Shown here piece after piece: positions 12,390-25,100 of a DNA stretch of 64,000 nucleotides. The stretch's first letter is position 1. Each line of letters begins with the position of its first letter. Location of the stretch: NCBI GenBank assembly GCA_022457155.1, contig JAJGOT010000504.1, positions 522,001-586,000 of the forward strand, written 5' to 3'. The notes under the pieces were generated by a model. It saw nothing but the letters and a program-made list of their open reading frames with translations. It was not told the origin of the DNA and searched no databases. This stretch comes from Cladopsammia gracilis. Its lineage: Eukaryota > Cnidaria > Anthozoa > Scleractinia > Dendrophylliidae. The position numbers and the translations under genes were made by a program.

Positions 12390-12637
12390 AGCAGTAGTTG
12401 CAAGATGCACATCCATGTACATATATTACATGGATATGTTGTACATGTAGTTTAAGTTTTGTTTTGGTTTAAAAATTTTCAAACCAGTTTGATTTTTATT
12501 TTCCTTTCTTTCAAATCATGTTAATGAATCTCAGACAAAAGAAAAATTAAATTGGTTTGAAAATTTGTAAACCAAAAAAATTTAAACCACAACATCTACA
12601 TGTACATCAAATGGATGTGCATCTTGTAAGCACTGCT
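12390..12637. mobile_element. Fold-back MITE rich in ACATGTAC
   Basis: AGCAGTAGTTGCAAGATGCA at the left is matched by the inverted TGCATCTTGTAAGCACTGCT at the right; the arms continue with CAAACC/GGTTTG pairs inside. It is non-coding. Confidence 0.65.
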
Positions 12638-13117
12638 AAATCATACTTAATATGAATCTTTATTTTTGCAATTTCCTTTCCTCTATTTGCAGAAATACAG
12701 TGTACATGCAGTCACAAAGCTTTACATCCAAAGCTAAAAGTTGCCATTCAACACTCAGAGCAGTCTCCAATCTGCAAAGAAAGCACAATAATGCAAACAA
12801 AGGAGGTGGTGCAGACTGCAGCTGAGTCCTGATTAAAAATACTAGTTGTCATATATTTATCCGTAAACTAATTATGGTGATTTACCAGCTGAATACCAAT
12901 TCAACCCAATGTCGGACAGATCCCCTCTGTGCCTCATTTAACAAATAATTTCAAAACAAGAGAAAGCTAGAAAAACTTATACAAAATCCACTTTGAGGTT
13001 AATAAACTGGCAAGAAACACTAGGTAAAGCAGATTTTCTATCAGTGTAGTATGGTCTTAAAAAGACAATGTCAATGTTAGTGATTCTTCAAAACATTTTG
13101 ATGCCTGCAGTTTGTCT

Positions 13118-14785
13118 TATGATAATATCCCGGTACATTTTGCGAGTGGCAGCAATCTTACCAGATCTTGAAGCATGTGTACCAGGATAAGCGACCACAA
13201 TATTTATTGCTCTAAATTCAAAATGATTTTGCCTCCAAATTTTTTCATGTCGATAATTGAGCAATGCTGACTATTGTAGACTTTCATCTGTGAGATCTTA
13301 TCCTGGAACATTTTGTGAGTGGCGGCAATCTTGCCAGATCTTGAAGCATGTGTACCAGGATAAGCAACCACAATATTTATTTTTCTAAATTCAGAGTGAT
13401 TTTGCCTCCAAATGTTTTCATGTCGATAATGGAGCAATGCCGTTTGTTGTAGAAATTGATTTGTGAGATCTTATCCTGGTACATTTTGAGGATGACGGCA
13501 ATCTTGCCAGATCTTGAAGCATGTGTACCAGGATAAGCAACCACAATATTTATTTTTCTAAATTCAGAGTGATTTTGCCTCCAAATTTTTGCATGTCGAT
13601 AATCGAGAAAAGCGGTCTGTTGTAGAAATCGATTTGTGAGATCTTATCTTGGTACATTTTGCGAGTGGCGGCAATCTTGCCAGATCTTGAAGCATGTGTA
13701 CCAGGATAAGCAACCACAATATTTATTTTCTACATTGAAAGTGATTTTGCCTCCAAATTTTTGCATGTCGATAATGGTGCAATGCCGTTTGTTGTAGAAT
13801 TTGATTTGTGAGATCTTATCCTGGTACGTTTTGCGAGTGGCGGCAATCTTGCCAGATCTTGAATCATTGTACCAGTATAAGCAACCACAATATTTATTTT
13901 TCTAAATTCAGAGTGATTTTGCCTCCAAATGTTTTCATGTCGATAATGGTGCAATGCCGTTTGTTGTAGAATTTGATTTGTGAGATCTTATCCTGGTACA
14001 TTTTGCGAGTGGCGGCAATCTTGCCAGATCTTGAATCATTGTACCAGTATAAGCAACCACAATATTTATTTTTCTAAATTCAGAGTGATTTTGCCTCCAA
14101 ATGTTTTCATGTCGATAATGGTGCAATGCCGTTTGTTGTAGAATTTGATTTGTGAGATCTTATCCTGGTACATTTTGCGAGTGGCGGCAATCTTGCCAGA
14201 TCTTGAAGCATGTGTACCAGGATAAGCAACCACAATATTTATTTTTCTACATTGAAAGTGATTTTGCCTCCAAATTTTTGCATGTCGATAATGGAGCAAT
14301 GCCGTTTGTTGTAGAATTTGATTTGCGAGATCTTATCCTGGTACTTTTTGCGAGTGGCGGCAATCAAGTTGCCAGATCTTGAAGCATGTGTACCAGGATA
14401 AGCAACCACAATATTTTTTTTCTAAATTCAGAGTGATTTTGCCTCCAAATGTTTTCATGTCGATAATCGAGCAATGCCGTCTGTTGTAGAAATTGATTTG
14501 TGAGATCTTATCCTGGTACATTTTGCGAGTGGCGGCAATCTTGCCAGATCTTGAAGCATTTGTACCAGGATAGGCGACCACAATATTTATTTTTCTAAAT
14601 TGAAAGTGATTTTGCCTCCAAATTTTTTAATGTCGATAATTGAGCAATGCCAACTATTGTAGAAATTGATTTGTGAGATCTTATCCTGGTACATTTTGTG
14701 AGTGGCGGCTATCTTGCCATATCTTGATACATGTGTACCAGGATAAGCAACCACAATATTTATTGTTCTAAAGGCATAGTGATTG
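13118..14785 (+). repeat. Tandem satellite, about 173-bp monomer, 9-10 copies
   Basis: The landmark TGTCGATAAT recurs at 13248, 13421, 13594, 13766, 13938, 14110, 14283, 14458 and 14631, giving steps of 172-175 bp. Each monomer contains the dyad CTTATCCTGGTACA ... TGTACCAGGATAAG around GGCGGCAATCTTGCC. The period is not a multiple of three, so the repeated short minus-strand frames starting MHHYRHENIWRQ or MLHYRH are by-products. The length is close to a nucleosome repeat. It lies inside the spacer of the large inverted repeat. Confidence 0.92.
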
Positions 14786-15078
14786 GTGAGTGTGGCCACC
14801 ATCAACCTGGGAGGCACCAGTTTGCATTTGTCCTAATTACAAGTAATAACCACTGTACCCCTCAATTAAGGGGGCTCAAGTTCAGGGCAATTGAAAACAA
14901 ATGCAAACCAGTGTAATAATCTCAATACATTATGTTGTAGTTATACATGAACATTCAGTGATGACTCAATTCGTAATTTACAGAGAAAACAAAATGAAGA
15001 GGATTTCAGAGATTCACAATAATGACATTTAGTTTCCATTCACATTTCTCATGACCTAGCCCCTTTGATAATATAATA

Positions 15079-15485
15079 CAGTCAACTTTCTCTATGATGG
15101 ACACCTTCGGGATTGGCCTCGACTTAGAGAGGTGTCCGGCTTATAGTGACACCAGTAATTATAAGAAAATAAAGCTGGACCTATTCGCAACAAGATACGA
15201 GCTGTCAAATGAACGTCTGGTTTGTATACAAGGAGACACGTACTGTATTTGGTGATGTAACTTGCTTCCCCTAAATTGCAATTTACTGTCATGTAGAGCA
15301 CCTACATTTCCATTTTGAAATATTTTTCACTACAAAAAGCATTTCTCAAGTGTCCGTTGATGGTTTCAAAAGTGTCTGTTGTCCGTCTTAGAGAGGTGTC
15401 CATCTTATAGAGAGTATAGTTACAGTAAAATGACTGAAAAACGGCAGAGACCAACACCAGGTGTCCGTTAAGAGAGAGTTGAATG
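15079..15485. mobile_element. Tc1/mariner-type MITE with TA target duplication
   Basis: The ends CAGTCAACTTTCTCTATGA and TTAAGAGAGAGTTGAATG are imperfect inverted repeats flanked by TA on both sides (15077-15078, 15486-15487). Inside, AGAGAGGTGTCC recurs. A related fragment lies at 21640-21800. No transposase remains. Confidence 0.65.
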
Positions 15486-16449
15486 TATGTCAAATGTTAT
15501 TGGTTGTTTTTCAGTTTTCTATGAATAGTGTATTTTTTGCATGTGGGCTCCACTTTATTCAAGAAACATTGGCTTGTGTCTTTACACCTCACAGTTTTTT
15601 TTATAAACAGGTTTTTGGAATTTCACTTTTGACATATAATTCTATGCTATTTAACCATTTATATCGCCATGGAGTGAACAGCTGTTTAGTCAGGAGTAAT
15701 GTTCAAATGATTGAAGATGTTTGACACTGACTCTTTTTGTTGTTGGGCTGAAGCCCTTTGTGTAATTCTTAACAATGAAGGCTTAAGAATCAGCCAAAAC
15801 CTTTTCAGTTATACAACAAAAAAGTCAGTCAAAGCTCTTCAATCATTTGAACTAAATTGCCATATAATAGAGTGATTAGATCTAAGTGTATTACCATGTG
15901 TACTGCAATTACAGTGCAAAATTTGTCAAATTGAAAAGTAAGCTTGGGCTTTTTGCAAGAAACCTGTTGAAATTATTGCTATTCGAGGTTTGAATATTTG
16001 TTCTCCTTTAATACCGTGGTATATACAGTATACATGTTATAGCATTTTACAACTTCAATAAAGCAAATGATTATTTTGGTAACAATATACTTGTAGGACA
16101 AAGTGACATGGGGGCATTTATTTGCAGTGCACACATTCATGTCAGAAGTTGTCACCTTTGCCTGTCTGAAATGCTTATTGTTTTAACATATATAATATTG
16201 CAGTGCACAGGCAAATGCAACAGCTTTATGTATATACATGTATATACTACAACTAATTGCATCCTAAGTATCAGAGCTTTTACTGTTGTTTAATTAGTTG
16301 TGTTTGACAAAATAATATGTGAATACTATTGAGAATGTGACTTACAGGTAGTTTAATTAGTTATTAAAATAATCAAATTCATTTCATTTGTGTCATTTGT
16401 GGTTTGAAATTTTTTGTTGTCACTGCAGTGCATAGTTCATATTAATTAA

Positions 16450-16780
16450 AAAGTGTGGAAAAAACGAGTCTTTGATCACGCTTACCATCCTGAGCAAACA
16501 TGTGGAAAAAATGTTTATTTCATCATATTTACTATTCAGAGAGTAAACATGTCTGAAAATGATTCTTTGATTACATTTACCGTCCCGTGCAAAAAGGTTC
16601 AAAAATGATACTTTGATTGCATTTACCACTCTGGGCAAACATGTGGAAAAATGATCCTTTGATCAAATTTACCACCTTAACAAAGTTGCTTAAAAATGAA
16701 TCTTTGCTCACATTTGCCATCCTAAGCACAAACGATGCATTGATCACATTTGCCACTGGGCAAAAAAAATGCAAAATCAC
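16450..16780 (+). repeat. Degenerate minisatellite, about 45-bp unit
   Basis: The phrase CTTTGATCACATTTACCA recurs with variation near 16472, 16517, 16565, 16613, 16657, 16703 and 16740, separated by GCAAACATGTGGAAAAATGAT-like sequence. Open frames on both strands here follow the repeat and are not taken as genes. Confidence 0.7.
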
Positions 16781-16997
16781 AGTTTTAATATTATATTTGC
16801 TACCCTTGCAAATGTTGGGAAAAAGAGAAACTTTACTTTACTTTTTACGCATGGGAGTAAATTTAAAGCAAATGCGGCATTTTCCACCGTTGCCATGGTT
16901 GCAAATTTGATCTTTGTCAAGTAGCAAATTTGAGCAAAACATTTGCCGTATATTTGCTCTAAATTTGCTATACAGGAAAATCCGTTTTTTCGTCCAG

Positions 16998-19900
16998 TGA
17001 GCTGGTAAGATTTGTTAAAAAGTCCTTCACAATTATTAATCGTGAATTCATCCCATTCGCACTACAGATCACGCTAGGCTGGAATGACTTGATGAGGTAA
17101 CATTTAACCTGAAATTCAAACCAAGCGACAGAACCGTTGGGTAAATGGCGTATTGAAAATAAGAACAATCGGTGTTCGTTAGGGAGGCGACTACCGAAAT
17201 ACTCTCAGAAACCGATGCATGAATTTTGCACTCGAATTTAATAATAGTGCCGTGATCGAACATGCCACGGCGTGGTTGATCCCGAATCACTTTGTCTGCG
17301 AGATTATGTTCTCAGAAAAAAAAAATCATTTATTGTGCGCTCAAATTAACAACAATAAATTCCTTTATATTTTACTAAATATGAAATTTTCGCTCGCATC
17401 AGGTGAATTCAGTGAGTTGAGAGGATAACATTTCTACGCGGAATACTTTATTTAACAGGCGAAAACATGCTTGCGTTGCGAAATTTTCGTTGAATTCAGC
17501 GTCGTCGACGAGTTGCTTTACAGTTCAGTTGAAAAAAGAATTTAGTCAATTACAATTTGACGTTAAAAAGGACCTTTTTCGTGATGGGAAGATCTTGGCT
17601 ACAACTTGACACAAATTTGACAGCCAGTTATGCGATTGGAGACATTTTGACAGCCAGCTCTGTGATTGGAGAAAATTTGACAGCAAGCTCTGCAATTGGT
17701 TGCTATAGATGCACTTTGACGCAATTGACCAGCTCCAGGAAAATTGACCGCCTGAGAATCAAACGAGGCGCTTACCGAAAATCATTTCTATTTATCGTAC
17801 ACTGCTTTAAAAGGAAAAAAAAAAGAGGTCAAGTTGGACTCATTTCTCGGATCAAGGAATTTTCACCACGGTTAAAACCACTTCTGAAACAGTGGGTTTC
17901 CAAATTTTTGGATGGAAATCCGCCAATGACTGAAAAAAATAATGCGTCGGATTTCTTTGCAAGAACTGAATGAGTGCTGAAATGTTCACCATGCAGGGTT
18001 GGAGAAGTGACAATTTACCAAGCGAAAATCACTGAATCAAAACATCGACAGCTGTATAAATCACTGCTGGCGGAAAAGAACAAATATAAAGGACAAGACT
18101 TCACAAAGGAATTTTTAGAGCCGCATGGCCTTTGCATGACCGTTGTTTCTGCCACACTTGTGAACGCCAAAGGTAAGCCATTGATTTTCCCCAGGTTAAT
18201 ACTTCATCTGAGTTTGTTGCACTTGATCGGTTTTTTTTTTTTTCTTAATTAAACCGATTACAATGTCTCTCGCTTTTTTAGTGTTTACCGTTTTTTTCAT
18301 TTCAGTCACGCTTTAATATGCTATCCTATTTTTCCCGCGTAAAAATATCAATTTACCGCTAAAACCGAGATTTCTTGTATCAGTGATTTTGTAAGGGGAA
18401 ACGAGCAATGTGGACCATTTAATATCGTTTTATCAGGTTGTGTGGCGAGCTGGATGGGTCTTAAACACAAAATCCTCGCTTATTTGCTGAAAAACCGCTA
18501 AAAACAGATAACACAATGCGACATATCTGCTTGCACTGCGGTCTAGTAAGAAATTAAACAGGTTGAAAAGGATCTTTTATTTAAAAGGAACTGTAAGCAT
18601 AAGACATAGCTTTGCTATTTTAGAGGTTTAATCTTAACCTGATAAGCATTCTTTTTACTGAGGTTTCACCAGAGCCTGGAAAAAAATTCCTCGCCTGTTG
18701 CGTGACACCCGATGTTTTTCCAGACCGTTTGCATCGAAGCCGGGCATCGAAGACCATCAAACCTCTTCGTGCAGAACACGTTCAACTAAAACTGATCTTT
18801 TTCTTGAGTAAAAGTCCTTTAGTAAACGATATATTATTATTTTATTTCTCATCTGAAAGAGTATTTTGGCGAAGACGAAGCGAAAACTCCGCAAATTTTC
18901 ATGCCGGAGTGATCTTAATTTGCATAATCGAACGGCGGTCAGATTTCAATTTTTCGCTCGAAATTTTATAACTGAACCTTGTTAGCAAGTTACATCATAA
19001 CAACAAATTATACCGTGCATGTTAAGTTTTGTTTCGCAAAACATTTAACTGCTTTTCTGGCTGTGATGTGTTTTTTCCCCCGTGATGATGCTTATTCCGC
19101 GAAATTCGACGATGTACAATTTTATGGTGTTTGAAGATTTCAATTTATCACATGCGCCGTGAATGAGTAAGCTTACCTGAAATTCGCTTGTAAACACTTT
19201 TTCATAAGAGCATTTCTTTGTAAGTAAGAGTTTCATTCCGAAGTCCGGAAGTGCGTTGAATGAATATGTCCCGCTCACTCGCTTTCAAAGAAAGATCTTT
19301 CTTTTCAAGCGCCTTGAAATGTTTTTCATAGTTATTAATCGTGACGCTCTTCACGATTAATAACTGCAAACTATCAGTCTTTACGATTTTATAATAAGTA
19401 CAAAGTGTTTCGATCGTGAATGAAAATGAATCAACTAAAAGGATTTGGTTATCATTAGATGCATTTTGAGTTTTAAACCAAAATAATCATTTAAAATTCA
19501 TATCCCGTACAGGCGGATTTTCAGCCGATTTTCCTTTGGAGTTCCAAAATATTTTTTGACGCTAGTTGAACTAAATTTTGTAAGCATGTTGTTATCAGCT
19601 CTCCACTGCTAAAGAATAAAAGCCTTTCCAATAAGTTAGACTTTTCAAAATCATCCTTTACGTTTCACCACTAATTTTGACTGCGAGCGAATCTTCCCAC
19701 TGAAGGTATTTCGCCGTGTTGTTGATTTCGCGATACGTTCAATTTATTGTTGTCAAAAGCAATTTTCTACTTCTCCGGGTCAAATGAATTTTAGTTTCGG
19801 AAATCGATTTAGAGATCTCTCGCTTTGTTTTCTTCAAAAAAACAAGACTTTAATAAATAGAGGTGTTTTAATTTTACATGTATAAATGCTTCACACGTTC

Positions 19901-20421
19901 GTGCTTCTATGTTTAATGGCGACGCTCGCGTTGTTCTTCGTTGAAAAGAAAGACCAGGAATGTATCGTTCGCAAACAAATTAAATCGAATAGAAGTCAAG
20001 CTCAATAGAAATTTGACCCCTGAAGAATCCGGCTGTGGAATATTTACGGTATAACAAGCGCTGTGGAAAGTAGACTTTACGTTAGTTTCCTTTTTTGTAA
20101 TGGCGGATGTCAAGTTAAATTTGCTTTCGAGTTATCTTGTCCGTGAAAATGGGCAACTTACGATTAATAACTGTAAATGTCTGTCAGACACAGTTAATAT
20201 TCGCGCATTACACGATTATTAACTGTAAACGTCTGCCAAACATAGTTATTAATCTGGAATTTTACGATTATTAACTGTAACTAACATTCTTTCACGATTA
20301 ATAACTACAAAGTATCACTCTTTACGGTTAATAAGGACAAAAGGCGCTGTTTAAGATTATTATGCTGGTAAATTCCACTGCAAAAAAATAAAAACACTGC
20401 AAAAATATGTAGACACCTGTT
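16998..20421 (-). repeat. Right arm of the 3.4-kb inverted repeat
   Basis: This is the inverted counterpart of 7155-10592 and starts GCTGGTAAGATTTG. It carries the same motif clusters (17030-17045, 19325-19365, 20155-20335) and the same decayed frames. The outer end reads ATGTAGACACCTG. No flanking target duplication was found beyond a possible short A/T tract. Confidence 0.85.
17557..18172 (+). pseudogene. Decayed open frame inside right arm, unknown protein
   Basis: One reading frame runs from 17557 to a plausible GTAAGC donor after 18172, interrupted by a single TGA at 17971-17973. The second half (KCSPCRVGEVTIYQAKITES ... VVSATLVNAKG) looks more protein-like than the first, which contains DNA-level repeats. 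I do not recognise a domain. It is possibly a captured or remnant exon of a transposon protein. Confidence 0.35.
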
Positions 20422-20818
20422 TTTAACAGATTTTGCTGAAAGGGAAAATATACGTTTAACAGGGGAAAGAATTAGGCTAAAAGAAGCTAAAAAAAGCAAT
20501 TAAATCACCAAACGTGCAAGCAAGTTTAAACTCTCGCCATTTGTTGTCGTTATCAAAGCGGCAAAAACTTCAAAACACAGGTACGCAAACTTGCTTTGTT
20601 TTTGTCGTAAAGTGTCTTATTATGTATAGTCTTGTTATAGTTTTGGAAAAAAATTACTGTCGTGGTTATTTTTGTTAGATGTGTGAATTCGGTGAATTTT
20701 TCCAATTAAAAGTTGAGTCTGACAATAAACCAAGAACCCTTCTACTGAAGTATTGATAATTTCATCGTTTCGTCTTGTTTTTCTGTTGTGTAAATCTCAG
20801 TATACATATAATAAACAA

Positions 20819-20967
20819 ATTACTTCACGGTTCGTTCGCTTGTACGATTTTTATTCACTCGTTGGAAAGAATCACAAACTCACTCGCTCGCAAAGCCTCG
20901 CTCGTTCGTTTGTGATTCTTCCCAACTCGTGAATAAAAATCGTACGCGCTCACCAACTGTGAAGTAA
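20819..20967. mobile_element. Palindromic MITE
   Basis: TTACTTCACGGTTCG...GTACGATTTTTATTCACTCGTTGG returns inverted as CCAACTCGTGAATAAAAATCGTAC...GTGAAGTAA around a CTCGCTCGCAAAGCCTCGCT centre. It is non-coding. Confidence 0.75.
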
Positions 20968-21316
20968 CCTCTATTTACTAAACAATTACGGTGTAGAAGC
21001 TGGGTCACACAGGTTATTTTTCCATTCGATACCAGATCGAAAGAAGAAGGAAAAACGAGGAAAGGGCATACTCAACGGAAGAATGAATTCAGTTAAACGA
21101 ACTAAATCATCCATTGAAGGAGGCAGTTTATACATTATCGATTGGTTGAGTTGTTGTTGGACTCTTCTCGTTATCATGGATAGGAGAATTTTTGCAACTT
21201 ATTTTAAGCGGACACTACAGCACTCCCCGAGGGTATCTACTTAATACAGGTTTGACTGAAAAAAAAAAGATAATAATACGCATAACAACACATAACAACA
21301 TTATGGTTTACGGACG

Positions 21317-21322
21317 TTTATT
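21317..21322 (-). terminator. Gene 1 polyadenylation signal
   Basis: AATAAA on the minus strand lies about 120 bp past the gene 1 terminal exon. The context GCAATAAACG matches the positions of the gene 2 and gene 3 signals, supporting homology of the 3' ends. Confidence 0.6.
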
Positions 21323-21440
21323 GCACCTTTTATAAAAGAAAAATACTGCAGGCTTGGATTCTATCTAACAGTGACGCAATTCGAATTACAAAAAAAGATT
21401 AAATGCACTGCTAAATTTCGCTGTCTTGTCATCTACCATA

Positions 21441-21455
21441 TTAGTGTGAAGTAAC
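21441..21455 (-). other. Gene 1 terminal mini-exon (VTSH-stop), probably non-coding here
   Basis: After an acceptor (CTTACAG) the minus strand reads GTTACTTCACACTAA, homologous to the gene 3 terminal exon (GTTGCTCCCCACTAA at 46906-46920). In gene 1 the preceding B exon already contains an in-frame stop, so this exon is either 3' UTR (a GT donor, GTAAAT, follows that stop) or is used only by another splice form. Confidence 0.5.
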
Positions 21456-21639
21456 CTGTAAGGAGCAAGCAAAAGAAAAACAAGTTTTGTGAGTATAGCT
21501 CCTTTTTGAATGCAATCACGAATGAAACAACATCTATACGTAAGGATTTCACTCACAGAATCACAGTTTAACCTGACTTAAAGATTAAATTGTCATCTTA
21601 ACTCGTACATATGAAGAATACAATGAGGATAAGGCGATC

Positions 21640-21800
21640 ACGATTTTCAACTGGGAACACCATCGGGACGAGGATAAATGTCCCCTTTATAGAGGTGTCC
21701 CTTTAATAGCAGTAAAAATTATAAAGAGTACATAGCATTTTGCTGGCCGGGTCCAGACAAAGTGCATGATGTCCTCTTAAACGAAGTGTCCCAAAGTAGA
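21640..21800. repeat. Fragment of the 15079-15485 transposon family
   Basis: TAGAGGTGTCCCTTTAATAG and GAAGTGTCCCAAAGTAGAGG resemble the internal repeats of the Tc1/mariner-type MITE at 15.1 kb. The ends are eroded. Confidence 0.4.
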
Positions 21801-21869
21801 GGTACCACTGCATACACTTTACTAACATGCAAAGAAATATATTTCTATTTACTGTCTATACATTTACCT

Positions 21870-22006
21870 TTAACTCGCTTTATTTTTTCCCTTTGTAGTT
21901 TTATTCCAATAGCAACGACGAACACAGAAACAGAAGTGCCATTTTTTGTAACCACGCTTGGAGACAAAACATTTTCGGTTGTACTGATAAGGACAACGAC
22001 GATGAA
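21870..22006 (-). other. B module exon of gene 1
   Basis: The module starts [13 protein letters not shown] and follows C-x7-C-x12-C-x-C-x3-C. It ends KNKAS followed by TAA, whereas the gene 2 and gene 3 final B exons continue to DNQ and splice on. The C-terminal DET-NDNQ motif is altered to NKTTKGKN, so this copy is divergent. Confidence 0.75.
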
Positions 22007-22110
22007 CTGAAACAAAAGAAACAATTATGATCACTGCCATGAGGCGGTTCCATGCTAAATTTAAAATCAACTGGAAGAGAAGGGGAATCAAGGACAGCTT
22101 AAATTGCTTA

Positions 22111-22142
<32 letters not shown>

Positions 22143-25100
22143 GTTAATCAGTTTATCAGTCAAATAATCAATCAGCTAATGAGTCAGTCAACTGATCAAT
22201 CTATCGCTTAATAATATGTTTATCAGTAAACCACAACAACTGCCACAAGACTGCGTGGGAAATAAAAGCCATATAATTCATAAAGTCAGTTGTCAAACTA
22301 TATTGTAGCTATCTCCGATCTCTTCATAGATTCTTAATGACTAAAAATAGCACGGAATTTTTAACTGATATTATGAAGTCTATTATGCAAATAAAGTTCT
22401 GCTACCTTTGGTGTTTATTTTTTTATCTCTTTTTAACCCGTTAATACGCGCACGCGTAATGAACGGGTTATCGGTAACGGTGGCTTAAATTCACTCACTC
22501 ACTAACTCCTTCCATCAGATGTAAACTTAGTGACCTAATGTTTTGTTTACGAATGCGTTTCGTTACAAGAACAGGTGAATCTAGCGACAACAATAACTAA
22601 TTTGTTGTAAACGAATATAAACAATAATAAGCTTAAAGAAGTTTCGCATTTGGAGTCTTTAATGCAACATTAAAATCGATCTAAAATGATTTTTTAACCC
22701 GAGACACATGTTTGATTCGTATCTACCTTGAAGTAATAAAATTTAGTCATTACTAAGCATGTGTTCCTCGGTGGGCGAGTGGTTTAGTGTCGGGAATAGG
22801 AGTCGAGAGGCGCGAGTTCAAGGCACTGAAATCTTACCCTAATATGACAAAAGGATTATATAGAAACAACAACAACAACGATGACAACATTGTCAACAAT
22901 AACTTCGGTTCTTTATACTTTTCGAACTTTCCTCTCGATCCGTCTCTCTTCTCTAAAGAAAATAAAATTGAATCCTACATGTGTATGGATTCTGTGAAAA
23001 TAAAATCCGTTTTATATGATTCTCATCAAAAAAACGTCTCTTTATGTTCTGTATTGGTCAAAGAACATTGCACTTACATCTTCTCGGGTCTCCAAGACCT
23101 AAAAAAAAAAACATTGATCAGAAAAATAGAAAGTTCTTATTTATCGTTCGGGCGATCAGTGCTCATAATGATAATAAATAAAAGTTTTGAAACTGACCTG
23201 TTAAAAAGTTTAAAAGTTTTTTCTAAATTTTCGGTCGCTCACTGCGGCCTTCATCAGAGAATAAATGTTCTTTTTGTGGGAAACAAGTTATTTGAAATCC
23301 TTGACAATTGGTAGGTATACTCCTTGGAATGGCCAAATGGTGAGAGCATTGCGTTTCTGGACACAAAATGTACCGTTGGACCGGAAGGCAAAGTTTATGT
23401 GAATGTGCACAGAAAGGCACCTCACACGAACAAGTACCTCTCCTTTCAATCCCACAGTCCCGCCCAAAGCAAAAGAGCAGTGGTCAAAACCTTGATGGAC
23501 AGGGCGAAGTCTTTGCCTTCGACTGAGTCTGATCGGAGAGCCGAGAAAGACCGAGTAGCACGCGATCTCCAGGCCAATGGTTACACCAAACGTTTCATTG
23601 AGTCTTCTCGTGCAACGCCACCTGCACCCCGTGAACCAGACGAGAGACCGGAGCCACGGAAAGGTTTTGCCACCATCCCGTACGTGAAAGGGGTATCGGA
23701 GCGAGTAAAGAAAATCCTAAACAAAGCCAACGTCACTACGGCTTTTAAACCCGTTAGAACTTTAAACACTGTTTTTAAAAAGCCTAAAGATCGACCGCCA
23801 CTCATGGCCTGCAAAGGCATTGTTTATAAAGTTAACTGCAAGTTATGCGATTTCACCTATGTCGGCGAATCAAAACGCTCCTGGAATTCACGCGGGCCCG
23901 AACACAAGCCAGGGACGCGCAGCAATAATGACTCATTCATAAAACAACACGCGGAGACGACCAACCATGACATACACCCAAACTATGTTCAGATTCTGGA
24001 GAGAGGTGTAAACAACTTGTCCAAACGTTTATTCTTAAAATCGTGGCATTCAACCATCGACCCTAATTGTGTCAACGAACGGAAGCCAGTCCCAAGAGTA
24101 TACCTACCAATTGTCAAATAACTTGTTTCCCACAAAAAGAACATTTATTCTCTGATGAAGGCCGCAGTGAGCGACCGAAAATTTAGAAAAAACTTTTAAA
24201 CTTTTTAACAGGTCAATTTCAAAACTTTTATCTATTATTCTTATTTATCCTAAAGGTACAGTTGTAATATTTAAGTAACACGATAAACCACAAGATTTCT
24301 TTCTTATTTTCTGGTCATATTATCAAATAGTCTGATCGTCAGACGGTCTGCGGTCGCTCGCAATCAACTCCTTCCTCTCTCGGTCTGATGCCCTTTCAAA
24401 GAACGTTCAGTATCATTATTGAAATTTCATATAGAGAAAACAAAAACAAATAGTCGCAACAATCACCTGGATTGGCGGAAATATTCAAACCACAACCTCA
24501 GCGACATGATGGTAGCGGTGATTAAAGCGATCAATCTAAGTGACCAGATCAGAACTCGTATGCTAGCCTTGCGCGCGCTTTTCTTCGGCACGCGTGATAT
24601 TGAATTTTTTTGAATTTTCGCACACGCTAGCAACGAACACATTTTTACTACTGATGAAGGCAGCATTGCCGAAACGTCTAGTTTCATTTTTAACACTTTT
24701 TACAGCGTAAAACTTAACACTTCTTCACGGAAATATTCAACTGTCAGATGGCGTCATAAAAAAAAACCCTCAAACAGGACATTATGAGGGAGAGAAGACA
24801 GTGAGTAAAAGCGACCTCAGACCGTCTGAGAATAAGGCGAATTATCAAAAGAACTGTGACAAGTGTATCAAAGCAATCATCGCAGACAATTTCACGACAT
24901 ACCCGAGATCGATCTTAATGCAGACGTTGGTGTTAAATGGATTGATCATCAGGGAATTATATGAACTATAACCAACTCACAGTATCTCAAATCTTATCTA
25001 CAGGGTGTATATTGCTATTAGCTTGGCATGAAGTGTCTTAGATATTTTGGGACTTCAACTTACCAGTTTCGATAAGTTGTTCCGTTTTAAAAGAGATTTG

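Noticed and set aside
13118..14785. CRISPR-like regular repeats
   Set aside because: Monomers are contiguous 173-bp units without unique spacers, in a eukaryotic context.
13204..14817. Series of similar minus-strand frames of 60-82 codons starting MHHYRH or MLHYRH
   Set aside because: They follow a 173-bp satellite whose period is not a multiple of three; no signal, domain or codon conservation.
22787..23314. 175-codon plus-strand frame before the Penelope-like element as its upstream coding part
   Set aside because: It contains simple AAC repeats and the inverted terminus; no reverse transcriptase motif is present.
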